A DNA stretch of 64,000 nucleotides from DASWOJ01 sp964250755 (GCA_964250755.1 CAXUHB010000017.1:1-64000), one strand, 5' to 3'. Counted from the stretch's first letter, positions 52,955 to 62,096 are shown. Translations and numbers: made by a program. The notes: generated by a model from the letters alone, not told the origin.

Positions 52955-53769
52955 CCCGGATACAGCTTCGGGCCGACTTCGTGTATGTAGGGCCGCTCCA
53001 TCCCGTCAGGGACCACGAGGCGGGTGACGACGGTGTCATCCCCAAACTCGTGAACCAGGAAGCCGCAGGTGCGGTCCCCCGGCAGGCCCGCCTGATCCGC
53101 CATCCGGACGACGAAGGCGACCGACGGCGCCCAGGCATAGCGCACAGGGCCGCGCATCTCTTCCCGGTGCAGGTGCAGGTGGCCGGATGCGACCAGGCGC
53201 AGCGCGGGATGCGCCATGACGGCGTGCAGCGGCGCGCGGGCAAAGGGCGGGACGGACCAGTAATCGAATGCGGCCTCCGCCGGGTCGGCGGCGAAGAAGG
53301 GCTTGTGGATGAACACGGCCAGCCGGCGCTCCCCCAGGGTGTCCAGTGCGTCCGCAATCATGCCGGCCTGGACCTCTGCCTCCGGGTGGGCACCCATCAC
53401 CTGGCTGTTCAGGCCCAACAGGCGCCAGCCGTCCTGGTCCTCGACCCACCAATCCCGGCCGAGATGGCGGCGGAAACGGTCCAGGCGGGCGTCGTCCACC
53501 GGCTGCTTCGGCGCACGCTCGGGATGGTCGCCCACGTCGTGGTTGCCGGGGACGCACAGCACCGGGCCGGGCAGCCGCGCATGGGACGCCGCGGCGAAGG
53601 CCAGGTCGGCATCCCCGCCCGCGCCGTCCAGCGAGGCGTCGCCGGTATGCACGATCACGTCCGGACGCAGCCCGTCCAGGGCCGCTGCAACCCGGCTGAA
53701 GTTGGCGCGGAACAGGGGAGTGCCGGCCCCCAAGTGGGTGTCGGAAATCTGGGCCAGGGTGAATGACAT
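52951..53769 (-). CDS. Calcineurin-like metallophosphoesterase
   Basis: 272 residues. Metal-site motifs: ISDTHLGA, VIVHTGDASLDG, VLCVPGNHDVGDH and VASGHLHLHREE. The family includes cyclic-nucleotide and glycerophosphodiester phosphodiesterases (GpdQ/Icc-like). Being first in an operon with a G3P-type importer, a role in cleaving an imported phosphodiester (as UgpQ does in E. coli with another fold) is a reasonable inference. Start ATG 53769. Confidence 0.88.
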   Translation of the reverse strand: MSFTLAQISDTHLGAGTPLFRANFSRVAAALDGLRPDVIVHTGDASLDGAGGDADLAFAAASHARLPGPVLCVPGNHDVGDHPERAPKQPVDDARLDRFRRHLGRDWWVEDQDGWRLLGLNSQVMGAHPEAEVQAGMIADALDTLGERRLAVFIHKPFFAADPAEAAFDYWSVPPFARAPLHAVMAHPALRLVASGHLHLHREEMRGPVRYAWAPSVAFVVRMADQAGLPGDRTCGFLVHEFGDDTVVTRLVVPDGMERPYIHEVGPKLYPG

Positions 53770-53847
53770 CGCGGGGTGCCTACCTTGAAAACCGTTACGC
53801 TGGCATGACGGGCAGGTGACGGTTCGGAGTCAAGCCGGAAGGCACCT

Positions 53848-54001
53848 GCTCCCTGCTCCCTCAAAAAAAGGTCGGGGCAAGGGGCCTTGGCCGCGGCGCA
53901 GGGCGCTGGCGCTACAGCGGCGCCACGCCTTCTTGGACTGGAAGAGGCGGCCCTCAAAAGCCCCTTCACCCCGGCCCTCCCTCGGAGGAGGAAGGAGGAG
54001 C
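53848..54001. repeat. MITE-like repeat, degenerate copy J
   Basis: Left arm GCTCCCTGCTCCCTCAAAAA (53848-53867) has lost the central palindrome; right arm CCTTCACCCCGGCCCTCCCT, then CGGAGGAGGAAGGAGGAGC is closer to the consensus. It lies between the phosphoesterase and the methyltransferase gene. Confidence 0.65.
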
Positions 54002-54008
54002 AAACCTC

Positions 54009-54725
54009 CTATTCCGGCGTGTAGCGCCACACGCTCGCTGGCGGCAGGTTCAGCGGCGTCCAGGCTTCGCGCTTTGCCACAAGGCCATGCTTGCGCGCCG
54101 GCAAGGGGGAAGTCGCGCAGTAGCTGTAGTGCAGGAACCCTCGCCCCGGCGCCACAGCCAGCATCGCGTCGATGAACCGCCTCTGCTCGGCCAGGGGCAG
54201 CAGCACCAGCGGGATGCCGCAGATCACCGTGCCGACCCGCCCGTGTCGTGCGGCGGGCAGCAAGTCCGGCAAGGCGCGGGCGTCGCCGGCCACCACCTCC
54301 ACCCCGGGCAGGGTGGCGCGCAGGTGGGCGGCCATGCCGGGCACGATCTCGATGACCGTCAAGCGCTCGGGCGGGACGCCGTGAGACATCAGGGCGCGGC
54401 TTATGACGCCGGTGCCGGCGCCCAGCTCCACCACCCACTCGTCGCCGATGCGTCGCACCTGGGCCGCGACGCGCCGGCACAGCGCCGGGGAGGACGGCAC
54501 GACCGACCCCATCTGCAACGGGTTCGCCAGCCACCGCCGCAGGAACAGCGCCACGCCCGACCCGGCGGATCCTGCGCTGGCGTTGCTGCTGACCGCCCCG
54601 GATGATCCCTGCCCCACTGCAACGTCCCCGTCACTGAACCGAAGCCGGGCATAGCGGACCGGGCGCACGCTGCCGAGGCAGGCAGGCGTGAAGCTTTCGT
54701 TGCAGCAAGACACCTGCTCCGCCAT
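54009..54725 (-). CDS. SAM-dependent methyltransferase (phospholipid/rRNA-type)
   Basis: 238 residues from ATG 54725 (GTG 54617 is an alternative). SAM site: VVELGAGTGVISRALMSHGV, then LTVIEIVPGMAAHLR and VVAGDARALPDLL. The opening FLRRWLANPLQMGSVVPSS is typical of a group related to phosphatidylethanolamine N-methyltransferase PmtA and KsgA. If PmtA-like it would make phosphatidylcholine precursors. The start is uncertain. Confidence 0.78.
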   Translation of the reverse strand: MAEQVSCCNESFTPACLGSVRPVRYARLRFSDGDVAVGQGSSGAVSSNASAGSAGSGVALFLRRWLANPLQMGSVVPSSPALCRRVAAQVRRIGDEWVVELGAGTGVISRALMSHGVPPERLTVIEIVPGMAAHLRATLPGVEVVAGDARALPDLLPAARHGRVGTVICGIPLVLLPLAEQRRFIDAMLAVAPGRGFLHYSYCATSPLPARKHGLVAKREAWTPLNLPPASVWRYTPE

Positions 54726-54850
54726 GCGCCTGCTCCGCCATGGGATGAAGCAGCGCAGCGCCCTCCAGCGGCAGGCGCCCAAGCGTTATGCCCCGCCGCG
54801 ACGGATGGCACTGGCGTTGGTTCATCCTGCGAAGCAGGTGCCCCCTGCCC

Positions 54851-55510
54851 TCAGTCCCGCAGCGCCAGCGCCTCCTTCACGTACGGGTTCGTCCGCCGCT
54901 CCGTCCCCACGGTGGACCCTGGCCCGTGCCCGCACAGGAAGGCCATCCCGTCGCCCAGCGGCATCACCTTGTCCCGGATGGAGCGCAGCAGCAGCGGCCC
55001 GTTGCCGTAAGGAAAATCGGTGCGCCCGACCGACCCCTGGAAGATCACGTCCCCCACCAGCGCGAATCCTGCCGCCTGCTGCACATAGATCACGTGCCCC
55101 GGCGTGTGCCCCGGCGCGTGCAGCACGTCGAAGCGGTGCGCGCCCAGCATCACGTGCCCCCCGTCCTGCAGCCAGCGGTCCGGGCGGACGGCGCGGGCGT
55201 CCATGATGCCGAAGCGCGGCCCGGCCTCCGGCAGGCCGTCCAACAGGAAGGCGTCGCGCTCGTCGGGGCCGAGCAGCTCGGCGCCGGGCAGCGCCTCGCG
55301 CAGCGCCGCCGCGCCGCCCGCGTGGTCTATGTGGCCGTGGGTCAGCAGAATCAGGCCGACGTGCAGCTTGAGGCTGGCGATGGCCTCCAGGATACGCGGC
55401 ACGTCTCCGCCCGGGTCCACGACGGCAGCCTGCATCGTCGCGTCGTCCCAGATCAGGGCGCAGTTCTGCTGGATGGACGTGACGGGGATGATGGCAGCCT
55501 GGAGCGGCAT
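54851..55510 (-). CDS. MBL-fold metallo-hydrolase (glyoxalase II-like)
   Basis: 219 residues. Zinc motif THGHIDHAGG, then HAPGHTPGHVIY, VGDVIFQGSVGRTDFP and CGHGPGSTVGTERRTNP. This matches the small glyoxalase II-like or YcbL-type hydrolases. It may hydrolyse S-lactoylglutathione or another thioester. Start ATG 55510. Confidence 0.9.
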   Translation of the reverse strand: MPLQAAIIPVTSIQQNCALIWDDATMQAAVVDPGGDVPRILEAIASLKLHVGLILLTHGHIDHAGGAAALREALPGAELLGPDERDAFLLDGLPEAGPRFGIMDARAVRPDRWLQDGGHVMLGAHRFDVLHAPGHTPGHVIYVQQAAGFALVGDVIFQGSVGRTDFPYGNGPLLLRSIRDKVMPLGDGMAFLCGHGPGSTVGTERRTNPYVKEALALRD

Positions 55511-55810
55511 GGACGGTGGTTCCTCAATGCAGGCAGGGATGGGGGACGGCGGGCCGGGGCGCGTCAAGCCCCGGGCAGGCGCACACGGCCGCTTTCCCCG
55601 TGCCGACCGGGGCGGCTTCGCCCATCGTGCGGCCCTCCATGACGGGGCGGCACCGTGGGAAGCACCACGGATGCAGGACACCGTTGTCAGTTTCCCACCC
55701 ATTCCCGCCCAAGATGACGGCGGGCCTGCCACGACCCTTGCGGACCCGCACCCTTTCATCCAGCCTCTCCCGCAGCACGGACGCAAGGACCATCCCTGGA
55801 GAGGCCCCGC
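55511..55810. other. Divergent spacer upstream of the liv-type cluster
   Basis: 300 bases without a gene. The last 75 bases before ATG 55811 resemble the 75 bases before the second binding-protein gene (57041-57115; shared TTTCATCCAGCCTC), so the leader was duplicated together with the gene. A promoter for the cluster is expected here, but no clear boxes can be assigned. Confidence 0.4.
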
Positions 55811-56950
55811 ATGACCATCCTCGTCGCACGCCGCACCCTCGCACTCGGCGCCGCCGCCCTCGCCATGCCCAGCATCGCCCGAGCGCAGTCCGGCGACACC
55901 ATCAAGATCGGCGTCATGACCCCGCTGACCGGCCCGGCGGCAGAGGCCGGCAAGCTGCAGCAGAACGGCATCCGGATCGCGCTCGACGACGTCAACCGGA
56001 AGGGCGTGCTGGGCCGCAAGCTGGAGATCGTGACGGAGGACGACCAGACCACCACGCCGGGCGCCGTCCAAGCCTACGCCCGCCTGGCGTCGCGCGCGGA
56101 CATCCCCGCCGTCATCGGCCCGATTCGCAGCGGCCAGGTCAACGGCTTCGCCGCCGACGTTCTGAAGGCCGGCAGGCCCATGCTGTTCGGCGGCACGGAC
56201 CCGACCCTGACCAAGCAGGGCAACCCCTGGCTGTTCCGCTGCCGCCCCAGCGACGCCTACTCCGGCACGATCATTGCCGAGTTCGGATTCGGCCAGTTGC
56301 AGAAGCAGCGGTGGGCGGTCCTTTTCGCCAACGACGCCTTCGGCATCAACGGCTCCAAGGCACTCCTGGCGGCATTGCGGGAGCGCAGCATCACTCCCGT
56401 GCTGACGCAGGGATACGCCAACCAGACAACCGACTTCGCCGCCATCGCGCAGGCAATCCAACAGTCGGGCGCGGACATCCTGGGCACCTACTGCACGTTC
56501 GAGGGGGACCTGGGCGTGTTCGCCCCGCAGCTGCGCCAGGCCGGCGTCACGATCCCCTGGGTCGGGTCACCCAGCATCGTCAACAACACCGCGCTCAGGC
56601 TGGCCGGCCCGGCGCTGCACGGAACCTATGGGGTGGCGGACTACGCCGTGGAGGGAACCCTGGCCTCCACCGTATTCGCCCAGAAATACCAGGCGCTCTA
56701 CAACGCGCTGCCGGACAACCAGTCCTCCTACGCGCATGACGCCGTTCTGTTGCTGGCCCGGGCCATGACGGATGCGGGCGGGACCGAGCCGGAGAAGCTG
56801 CGGGCGGCGTTGGCCGCCATCAAGGGATTCGCCGGGGCCGAGGGCGAATACAACTTCGACGCCAACGGCGACGGCCTGCGCGGCTACAACATTGTCCGAA
56901 ACGACGGCGGCAAGGTCGTGTTCTCCAGCCGGATCGAGGTGGAGCCTTGA
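55811..56950 (+). CDS. Branched-chain amino acid-type ABC substrate-binding protein 1
   Basis: 379 residues with a Tat/Sec-like signal (RRTLALGAAALAMPSIARAQ) and the periplasmic binding fold of LivJ-type receptors: IKIGVMTPLTGPAAEAGKLQ, VTEDDQTTTPGAVQAYARL, PAVIGPIRSGQVNGFAADV and PWVGSPSIVNNTALRLAG. It feeds the permease-ATPase genes downstream. A paralogue follows with a 245-bp identical stretch. The ligand is not established and need not be an amino acid. Confidence 0.9.
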   Translation: MTILVARRTLALGAAALAMPSIARAQSGDTIKIGVMTPLTGPAAEAGKLQQNGIRIALDDVNRKGVLGRKLEIVTEDDQTTTPGAVQAYARLASRADIPAVIGPIRSGQVNGFAADVLKAGRPMLFGGTDPTLTKQGNPWLFRCRPSDAYSGTIIAEFGFGQLQKQRWAVLFANDAFGINGSKALLAALRERSITPVLTQGYANQTTDFAAIAQAIQQSGADILGTYCTFEGDLGVFAPQLRQAGVTIPWVGSPSIVNNTALRLAGPALHGTYGVADYAVEGTLASTVFAQKYQALYNALPDNQSSYAHDAVLLLARAMTDAGGTEPEKLRAALAAIKGFAGAEGEYNFDANGDGLRGYNIVRNDGGKVVFSSRIEVEP

Positions 56951-57115
56951 GCGCCGGGACAACGCGCACCTGACTCCTTTGCGCGCCAGCCTGCCCTGCG
57001 CGGCACGGGGGCGGCGGCCGCAACGCAACGGCAGCCACTTGCGGAGCCGCACCGTTTCATCCAGCCTCCCCGGAAATCCGGGCCACAAGGCTCACCCTCT
57101 GGAAGGAAGCCGTCC

Positions 57116-58258
57116 ATGACAACGCCCGTCACACGCCGCACCCTTGCGCTTGGCGCCGCCGCCCTCGCCCTGCCCGGCATCGCCCGGGCGCAATCCGGCG
57201 GCGACACCATCAAGATCGGCGTCATGACCCCGCTGACCGGCCCGGCGGCGGAAGCCGGCAAGCTGCAGCAGAACGGCATCCGGATCGCGTTGGACGCCGT
57301 CAACGCGAAGGGCGTGCTGGGCCGCAAGCTGGAGATCGTGACGGAGGACGACCAGACCACCACGCCGGGCGCCGTCCAAGCCTACGCCCGCCTGGCGTCG
57401 CGCGCGGACATCCCCGCCGTCATCGGCCCGATTCGCAGCGGCCAGGTCAACGGCTTCGCCGCCGACGTTCTGAAGGCCGGCAGGCCCATGCTGTTCGGCG
57501 GCACGGACCCGACCCTGACCAAGCAGGGCAACCCCTGGCTGTTCCGCTGCCGGCCCAACGACAGCTACTCCGCCAAGGTAATCGCCGAGTTCGGCGTGGG
57601 CGAGCTGAAAAAGCGGAAATGGGCCGTCGTGTTCAGCACCGACGCCTTCGGCACCAACGGCTCCAAGGCGCTGGAAGCGTCCTTGAAGGACAAGGGGATC
57701 ACCCCCGTCCTGATGCAGGGCTACACCAACCAGGCCAGCGACTACACTGCCGTCGTGCTGGCGGTGCGCCAGTCCGGCGCCGACATCCTGAGCAGCTACT
57801 TCACGTTCGAGGGCGACCTGGGCATCTTCGCCCGGCAGTTGCGGCAGTTGGGCGTGCGCATCCCCTGGGTCGGGTCGCCCAGCATCGTCAACACGACGGC
57901 GCTGAACCTGGCCGGCCCCGCGCTGTTCGGCACCTACGGAGTCGCGGATTACGCAGTGGACGCCACGCCGGCGTCCAAGGCGTTCGCAGACAGGTACCTG
58001 TCGCTCTACAAGGCGCTGCCGGACAACCAGTCCTCCTACGCACACGACGCCGTGCTGCTGTTCGCGCGCGCCGCGGCGGACGCGGGCGGGACCGAACCGG
58101 GCAAGCTGCGGGCGGCGCTGGCGGCCATCAAGGGATTTGCCGGGGCCGAGGGCGAATACAACTTCGACGCCAGCGGCGACGGCCTGCGCGGCTACAACAT
58201 CGTCAAGAACGAGAACGGCAAGGTGGTGTTCGACCGGCGGATCGAGGTGAAGGATTAG
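57116..58258 (+). CDS. Branched-chain amino acid-type ABC substrate-binding protein 2
   Basis: 380 residues, a tandem paralogue of the preceding gene with the same signal and fold. The first third is nearly identical, with a 245-bp perfectly identical stretch (57308-57552 matching 56000-56244), while the later two-thirds differ at many positions (for example SYSAKVIAEFGVGELKKRKW against AYSGTIIAEFGFGQLQKQRW). Such a pattern suggests gene conversion or recent duplication with selection on the ligand domain. It probably has a different ligand range and the same membrane partners. Confidence 0.9.
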   Translation: MTTPVTRRTLALGAAALALPGIARAQSGGDTIKIGVMTPLTGPAAEAGKLQQNGIRIALDAVNAKGVLGRKLEIVTEDDQTTTPGAVQAYARLASRADIPAVIGPIRSGQVNGFAADVLKAGRPMLFGGTDPTLTKQGNPWLFRCRPNDSYSAKVIAEFGVGELKKRKWAVVFSTDAFGTNGSKALEASLKDKGITPVLMQGYTNQASDYTAVVLAVRQSGADILSSYFTFEGDLGIFARQLRQLGVRIPWVGSPSIVNTTALNLAGPALFGTYGVADYAVDATPASKAFADRYLSLYKALPDNQSSYAHDAVLLFARAAADAGGTEPGKLRAALAAIKGFAGAEGEYNFDASGDGLRGYNIVKNENGKVVFDRRIEVKD

Positions 58259-58274
58259 AAGATGAGCCGCTCGC

Positions 58275-58421
58275 TGCTCCCTCTCTCTCCGGGAGAGGGC
58301 CGGGGTGAGGGAGGCCTCAAGTGCCGTGGTGGCCCATGCGGGGGCAGAGTGAGCTTGCACACGGACGGTTTGTGCGTGCGGCCTCCCTTACCCCGGCCCC
58401 CTCCCGGAGGGAGAGGGAGAA
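58275..58421. repeat. MITE-like repeat, copy K
   Basis: Left arm GCTCCCTCTCTCTCCGGGAG then AGGGCCGGGGTGAGGGAGGC; right arm CCTCCCTTACCCCGGCCCCC then TCCCGGAGGGAGAGGGAGAAGG. It lies between the second binding-protein gene and the permease gene of the same cluster. Confidence 0.85.
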
Positions 58422-58446
58422 GGCGGCCTTCCACTGCACCCCGTCC

Positions 58447-59322
58447 ATGAGCCTCATCCCCCAACTCTTGTTCACCGGCCTGGGCATCGGCGCCATCTAC
58501 GCCCTTGTGGCGTTGGGCTTCGTGCTGCTGATCCGCGCCGCCAGCGTGGTCAACTTCGCCCAAGGCGAGTTCTCCATGCTGGGAGCCTACCTGATGGTCA
58601 TCCTGGCCGGGGACCTGGGCGTGCCCTATCTGGTGGCGCTGCCGGTGGCGGTCCTGGTCATGGCCGGGTTCGGCGTGCTGTTCGCAGGCGCGACGTACTG
58701 GCCGCTGCGCCACCGGGGGCAGTTGCCGGTCATCATCAGCACCATCGGCGCCAGCATCTTCCTGGCCAACTTCGTGCTGGTCGCCTACGGCCCCAGCCCG
58801 CAGGTGTTGCCGGGCTTGTTCGACAACCCCGGATTTGAGGTCGGCGGCGTGTTCATGGACAGCCAATACCTGTCCATCATCGTTGCCGCCGTGGCATTGG
58901 TGCTGCTGCAGTACTTGATCTTCGAGAAGACGCTGCTCGGGAAGAAGCTGCAGGCCACCAGCCAGGACAAGGAGATGGCGAGCCTGCTGGGCATTCCCGT
59001 CGCGCTGATGGTGCTGATCACCTTCGGCTACAGCGCGGCGCTCGGCGGGCTGGCCGGCATCCTGGTGGCGCCGGTGCTGTTCGTGTCGGTGGGGATGGGG
59101 GCGATCATCTCGCTGAAGGCGTTCGCGGCCAACATCATCGGCGGCTTTGGAAACATTCCCGGCGCCATCCTGGGCGGGCTGGCGCTGGGCGTGGTGGAGA
59201 CGTTCGGCGCGGCCTACATCAGCGTGCCCTACAAGGACGCCTTGGCCTTCGGGTTGCTGCTGCTGTTCCTGCTGGTGCGGCCCCAAGGGCTGTTCGGCGA
59301 GAAGATCGCGGAGAAGGCGTGA
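58447..59322 (+). CDS. livH: Branched-chain amino acid-type ABC permease (LivH-like)
   Basis: 291 residues and about eight hydrophobic segments. FTGLGIGAIYALVALGFVLL at the start and NFAQGEFSMLGAYLMV, IGASIFLANFVL and FGNIPGAILGGLALGVVE match LivH. The start ATG 58447 lies after repeat copy K. It forms the channel together with the LivM part of the next gene. Confidence 0.92.
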   Translation: MSLIPQLLFTGLGIGAIYALVALGFVLLIRAASVVNFAQGEFSMLGAYLMVILAGDLGVPYLVALPVAVLVMAGFGVLFAGATYWPLRHRGQLPVIISTIGASIFLANFVLVAYGPSPQVLPGLFDNPGFEVGGVFMDSQYLSIIVAAVALVLLQYLIFEKTLLGKKLQATSQDKEMASLLGIPVALMVLITFGYSAALGGLAGILVAPVLFVSVGMGAIISLKAFAANIIGGFGNIPGAILGGLALGVVETFGAAYISVPYKDALAFGLLLLFLLVRPQGLFGEKIAEKA

Positions 59323-59332
59323 TGTCCCGTCC

Positions 59333-59438
59333 CGTCATTGCGAGCCGCTTGCGGCGCGGCAGTCCAGGAGCCGCGAGGACCAACGACTGCTCTGCGCGGA
59401 CTCTGGATTGCCGCGTCGCTGCGCTCCTCGCAATGACG
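59333..59438. repeat. Second intergenic repeat family (CGTCATTGCGAG type)
   Basis: CGTCATTGCGAG (59333-59344) and CTCGCAATGACG (59427-59438) are perfect inverted ends; inside them CGGCAGTCCAGGAG and CTCTGGATTGCCGC continue the symmetry. This is the intergenic type whose translation gives RHCEPLAARQS and GLPRRCAPRND, known from many bacterial genomes. It fills the gap between livH and the livM-livG fusion. Confidence 0.75.
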
Positions 59439-59452
59439 ATCCTGCACGCTGC

Positions 59453-61237
59453 ATGAGCGCCACCGCTCTCCCCGCCGCCGTTCCCCGCGTCGTCCATGCC
59501 CGCGCCTGGCGTGGGCTGCCCGGCCTGGCGCTGGCCGTCCTTGGAATCCTGGCGGTGTCCGCGTTGCTGCCCACCCAGGGCTACATTCTCAACATCCTCA
59601 TGCAGGCCGCGACGCAGGCGGTGGCCGTCACCGGGTTGGTGGTGGTGCTGGGCTACTGCGGGCAGATTTCCCTGGCGCAGGCCGCGTTCTTCGGGCTGGG
59701 CGCCTATGGCGTGGCGCTGGGCACCACCGACTACGGGCTGCACTTCTTCGTGGCGCTGCCGCTGGGCGTCGCCGCCGCGCTGCTGTTCGGGGTGCTGCTC
59801 GGCCTCGCCAGCCTCCGCCTGGGCGGGCACTACCTGGCGATGGTCACGATCTCCTTCCAGCAGATCCTGACCCTCGTGCTGACCAACTGGATCGGCCTGA
59901 CGCACGGGCCGGACGGCGTGCGCGGCATCGCCCGGCCCAACGTGCCCGGCCTGCGGCTGGAGGCCGGGGACCGCTACCTCACGTTCTGCCTGGTGGCGTT
60001 GGCCATCGTCACCTGGGTTGTGTGGCGGCTGAAAACGACGCGGCTGGGCCGGGCCATGCAGTCCGTGCGCGACAACGAGATCGCGGCCAGCACCTGCGGC
60101 ATAGACGTGCTCCGCACCAAGGTCCTGGCGTTTGCCATCAGCGCGGTGCTGGGCGGCATCGGCGGCGGGCTGTATGCCGGCGCGCGCGCCTACATCAGCC
60201 CGGACGAGTTCAGCTTCGCCGAGAGCATCGTCATGCTGACGATGGGGCTGCTGGGCGGCATCGCCTCCCCGTTCGGGGCGCTGCTGGGCACGGGGCTGCT
60301 GGTGATCCTGCCGGAGTGGCTGCGCTTCCTGCGCAACGTCTATCTGGCGGTCTATGGCGCGGCGGTGATCCTCATCATGGTGTTCCTGCCGGAGGGGCTA
60401 TGGGGCTTCACCAGCCGCTTGCGCCGGGCCGCGCCGGCCATCACGGGCGATGTGCCGCCGTTGCCGTTGCTGGCCCAGCGCGGCACGGCAACGTCCGAGG
60501 TCGTGCTGGGGATTGAGGGCCTGGCGAAGCACTTCGGCGGCCTGCGTGCGCTGGACGGGGTGGACCTGCAGGTCCGCCGCGGCACCGTTCATGCTCTGAT
60601 CGGGCCGAACGGGTCGGGCAAGAGCACCTTCATCAATGTCGCCACCGGCCTGTATCGCCCCACCGCCGGGCGCATCACCCTGGCCGGACGCGACGTGACC
60701 GCCACGTCCCCGCACGAGCGCACCCGCGCCGGGCTGGCCCGCACCTTCCAGAACATCCGCGTGTTCCGCGGCATGACGGTGCTGGAGAACGTGATGGTCG
60801 GCGCCGAACGCCCCGGCAACGACATCGCCGAGCAGCCCGCCCTTGTGGTCGAACGCGCCCTGGCCGCCCTGGATTTCGTCGGCCTGCGCGCCGACGCCGG
60901 ACGTCCCGTCGGCACCCTGTCCTACGGAATGCAGCGCTACGTGGAGATCGCCCGTGCGCTCGCCGGCAACCCGGCGGTGGTGCTGCTGGACGAGCCGGCG
61001 GCCGGCCTGAACCTGACCGAGAAGGGCGAGTTGGGCGCCCTGCTGCGCCGCTTGAAGGGCCACGGTCTGACCATCCTGATCGTGGACCACGACATGACCC
61101 TGGTGGAGCAGGTGGCGGACCACATCACCGTGCTCAACTTCGGCCGCCGCATCGCCGACGGCACCCCGCGCGACGTGCTGAGCCACCCCGACGTGATCGC
61201 CGCCTACCTGGGAGAGCCGCAGAGTGCCGCTGCTTGA
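59453..61237 (+). CDS. livM: LivM-LivG fusion: ABC permease plus ATPase
   Basis: 594 residues. The first 330 residues are the LivM permease (LVVVLGYCGQISLAQAAFFG, NEIAASTCGIDVLRTKVLAF, LGGIASPFGALLGTGLLVIL). A linker follows and from about residue 350 the LivG ATPase: Walker A IGPNGSGKSTFIN, Walker B VLLLDEPAAGLN, with the signature changed to LSYGMQRYVEIARAL and the H-loop IVDHDMTLVEQ. The signature is typical of LivG. Fusions of LivM and LivG are known in alphaproteobacteria. ATG 59453 lies after the repeat element. It overlaps livF by 14 bases. Confidence 0.93.
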   Translation: MSATALPAAVPRVVHARAWRGLPGLALAVLGILAVSALLPTQGYILNILMQAATQAVAVTGLVVVLGYCGQISLAQAAFFGLGAYGVALGTTDYGLHFFVALPLGVAAALLFGVLLGLASLRLGGHYLAMVTISFQQILTLVLTNWIGLTHGPDGVRGIARPNVPGLRLEAGDRYLTFCLVALAIVTWVVWRLKTTRLGRAMQSVRDNEIAASTCGIDVLRTKVLAFAISAVLGGIGGGLYAGARAYISPDEFSFAESIVMLTMGLLGGIASPFGALLGTGLLVILPEWLRFLRNVYLAVYGAAVILIMVFLPEGLWGFTSRLRRAAPAITGDVPPLPLLAQRGTATSEVVLGIEGLAKHFGGLRALDGVDLQVRRGTVHALIGPNGSGKSTFINVATGLYRPTAGRITLAGRDVTATSPHERTRAGLARTFQNIRVFRGMTVLENVMVGAERPGNDIAEQPALVVERALAALDFVGLRADAGRPVGTLSYGMQRYVEIARALAGNPAVVLLDEPAAGLNLTEKGELGALLRRLKGHGLTILIVDHDMTLVEQVADHITVLNFGRRIADGTPRDVLSHPDVIAAYLGEPQSAAA

Positions 61238-61958
61238 GATGTCCGGCCTAACCGCCCGCTACGGCGCGGCCCCAGTGCTGAAGGACCTGTCCCTGGTCGT
61301 TGAGGAGGGGGAGATCGTCGCTTTGCTGGGCAGCAACGGCGCGGGCAAGAGCACGACCTTGCGGACCATCAGCGGCCTAGTGCCGAACGTCGCCGGGCGG
61401 CTGGTGTTCGCCGGGCAGTCCCTACTGGGCATGAAGCCGGAGGCCATCGTGCGCCTGGGCGTCGCCCACGTGCCGGAGGGCCGGCGGGTGTTCCCCGGCC
61501 TCACTGTGCGGGAGAACATCCTGCTGGGCGCCAGCAACCGCCGCGGTGTGGCCCGGCGGGCATTGGAGTCTGAGGCCGATGACATGCTGGCCTTTTTCCC
61601 CGTCCTGCAGCCGCTGCAGCACGCTCTGGGCTGGACCCTATCCGGTGGCCAGTTGCAGATGGTCGCCGTCGCGCGCGGCCTGATGGCCAAACCCCGTTTG
61701 CTGTTGCTGGATGAGCCTTCGCTAGGCTTGGCTCCGCTGGTGGTGCAGCAGGTGTTCCGCATCATCAGCGAGATCAGGCGTCGCGGCACGACGGTGCTGC
61801 TGGTGGAGCAAAACGCCCACATGGCGCTGTCCGTTGCCGACCGCGGCTACGTGCTGGAAACCGGCACGCTGCTGGTGAGCGGCCCGCCAGCAGACCTATG
61901 GAGCAATCCAGATGTGCGGGCAGCCTACCTGGGCGGAAAGGTCACAGCCAGAACTTGA
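61224..61958 (+). CDS. livF: Branched-chain amino acid-type ABC ATPase (LivF-like)
   Basis: 244 residues starting at GTG 61224 inside the end of the livM-livG gene. Walker A LLGSNGAGKSTTL, VPEGRRVFPGLTVRENILLGA (LivF-specific), signature LSGGQLQMVAVARGL and Walker B LLLLDEPSLGLAPL. It pairs with the LivG half as the second ATPase of the importer. Confidence 0.95.
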   Translation: MPLLEMSGLTARYGAAPVLKDLSLVVEEGEIVALLGSNGAGKSTTLRTISGLVPNVAGRLVFAGQSLLGMKPEAIVRLGVAHVPEGRRVFPGLTVRENILLGASNRRGVARRALESEADDMLAFFPVLQPLQHALGWTLSGGQLQMVAVARGLMAKPRLLLLDEPSLGLAPLVVQQVFRIISEIRRRGTTVLLVEQNAHMALSVADRGYVLETGTLLVSGPPADLWSNPDVRAAYLGGKVTART

Positions 61959-62034
61959 CGTCAGCCTGCGTGATCCTGAAACCACGATAAGCTGCACCGG
62001 ACTGCTCGAACGACTCCACCGCCCCTGTAGTATC

Positions 62035-62074
62035 CTGCACCGTGGAGCCGGTCGCTGCCGGCTTCACGGTGCAG
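62035..62074. terminator. Bidirectional hairpin between livF and rplQ
   Basis: CTGCACCGTG-G-AGCCGG, loop TCGCTG, CCGGCT-T-CACGGTGCAG: a 17-bp stem with one G-T pair, between two convergent genes. No T-run follows on the + strand, so termination would be by structure or Rho. On the - strand it follows rplQ. Confidence 0.6.
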
Positions 62075-62096
62075 TCTTGAACACGGCGCGGCAGGA

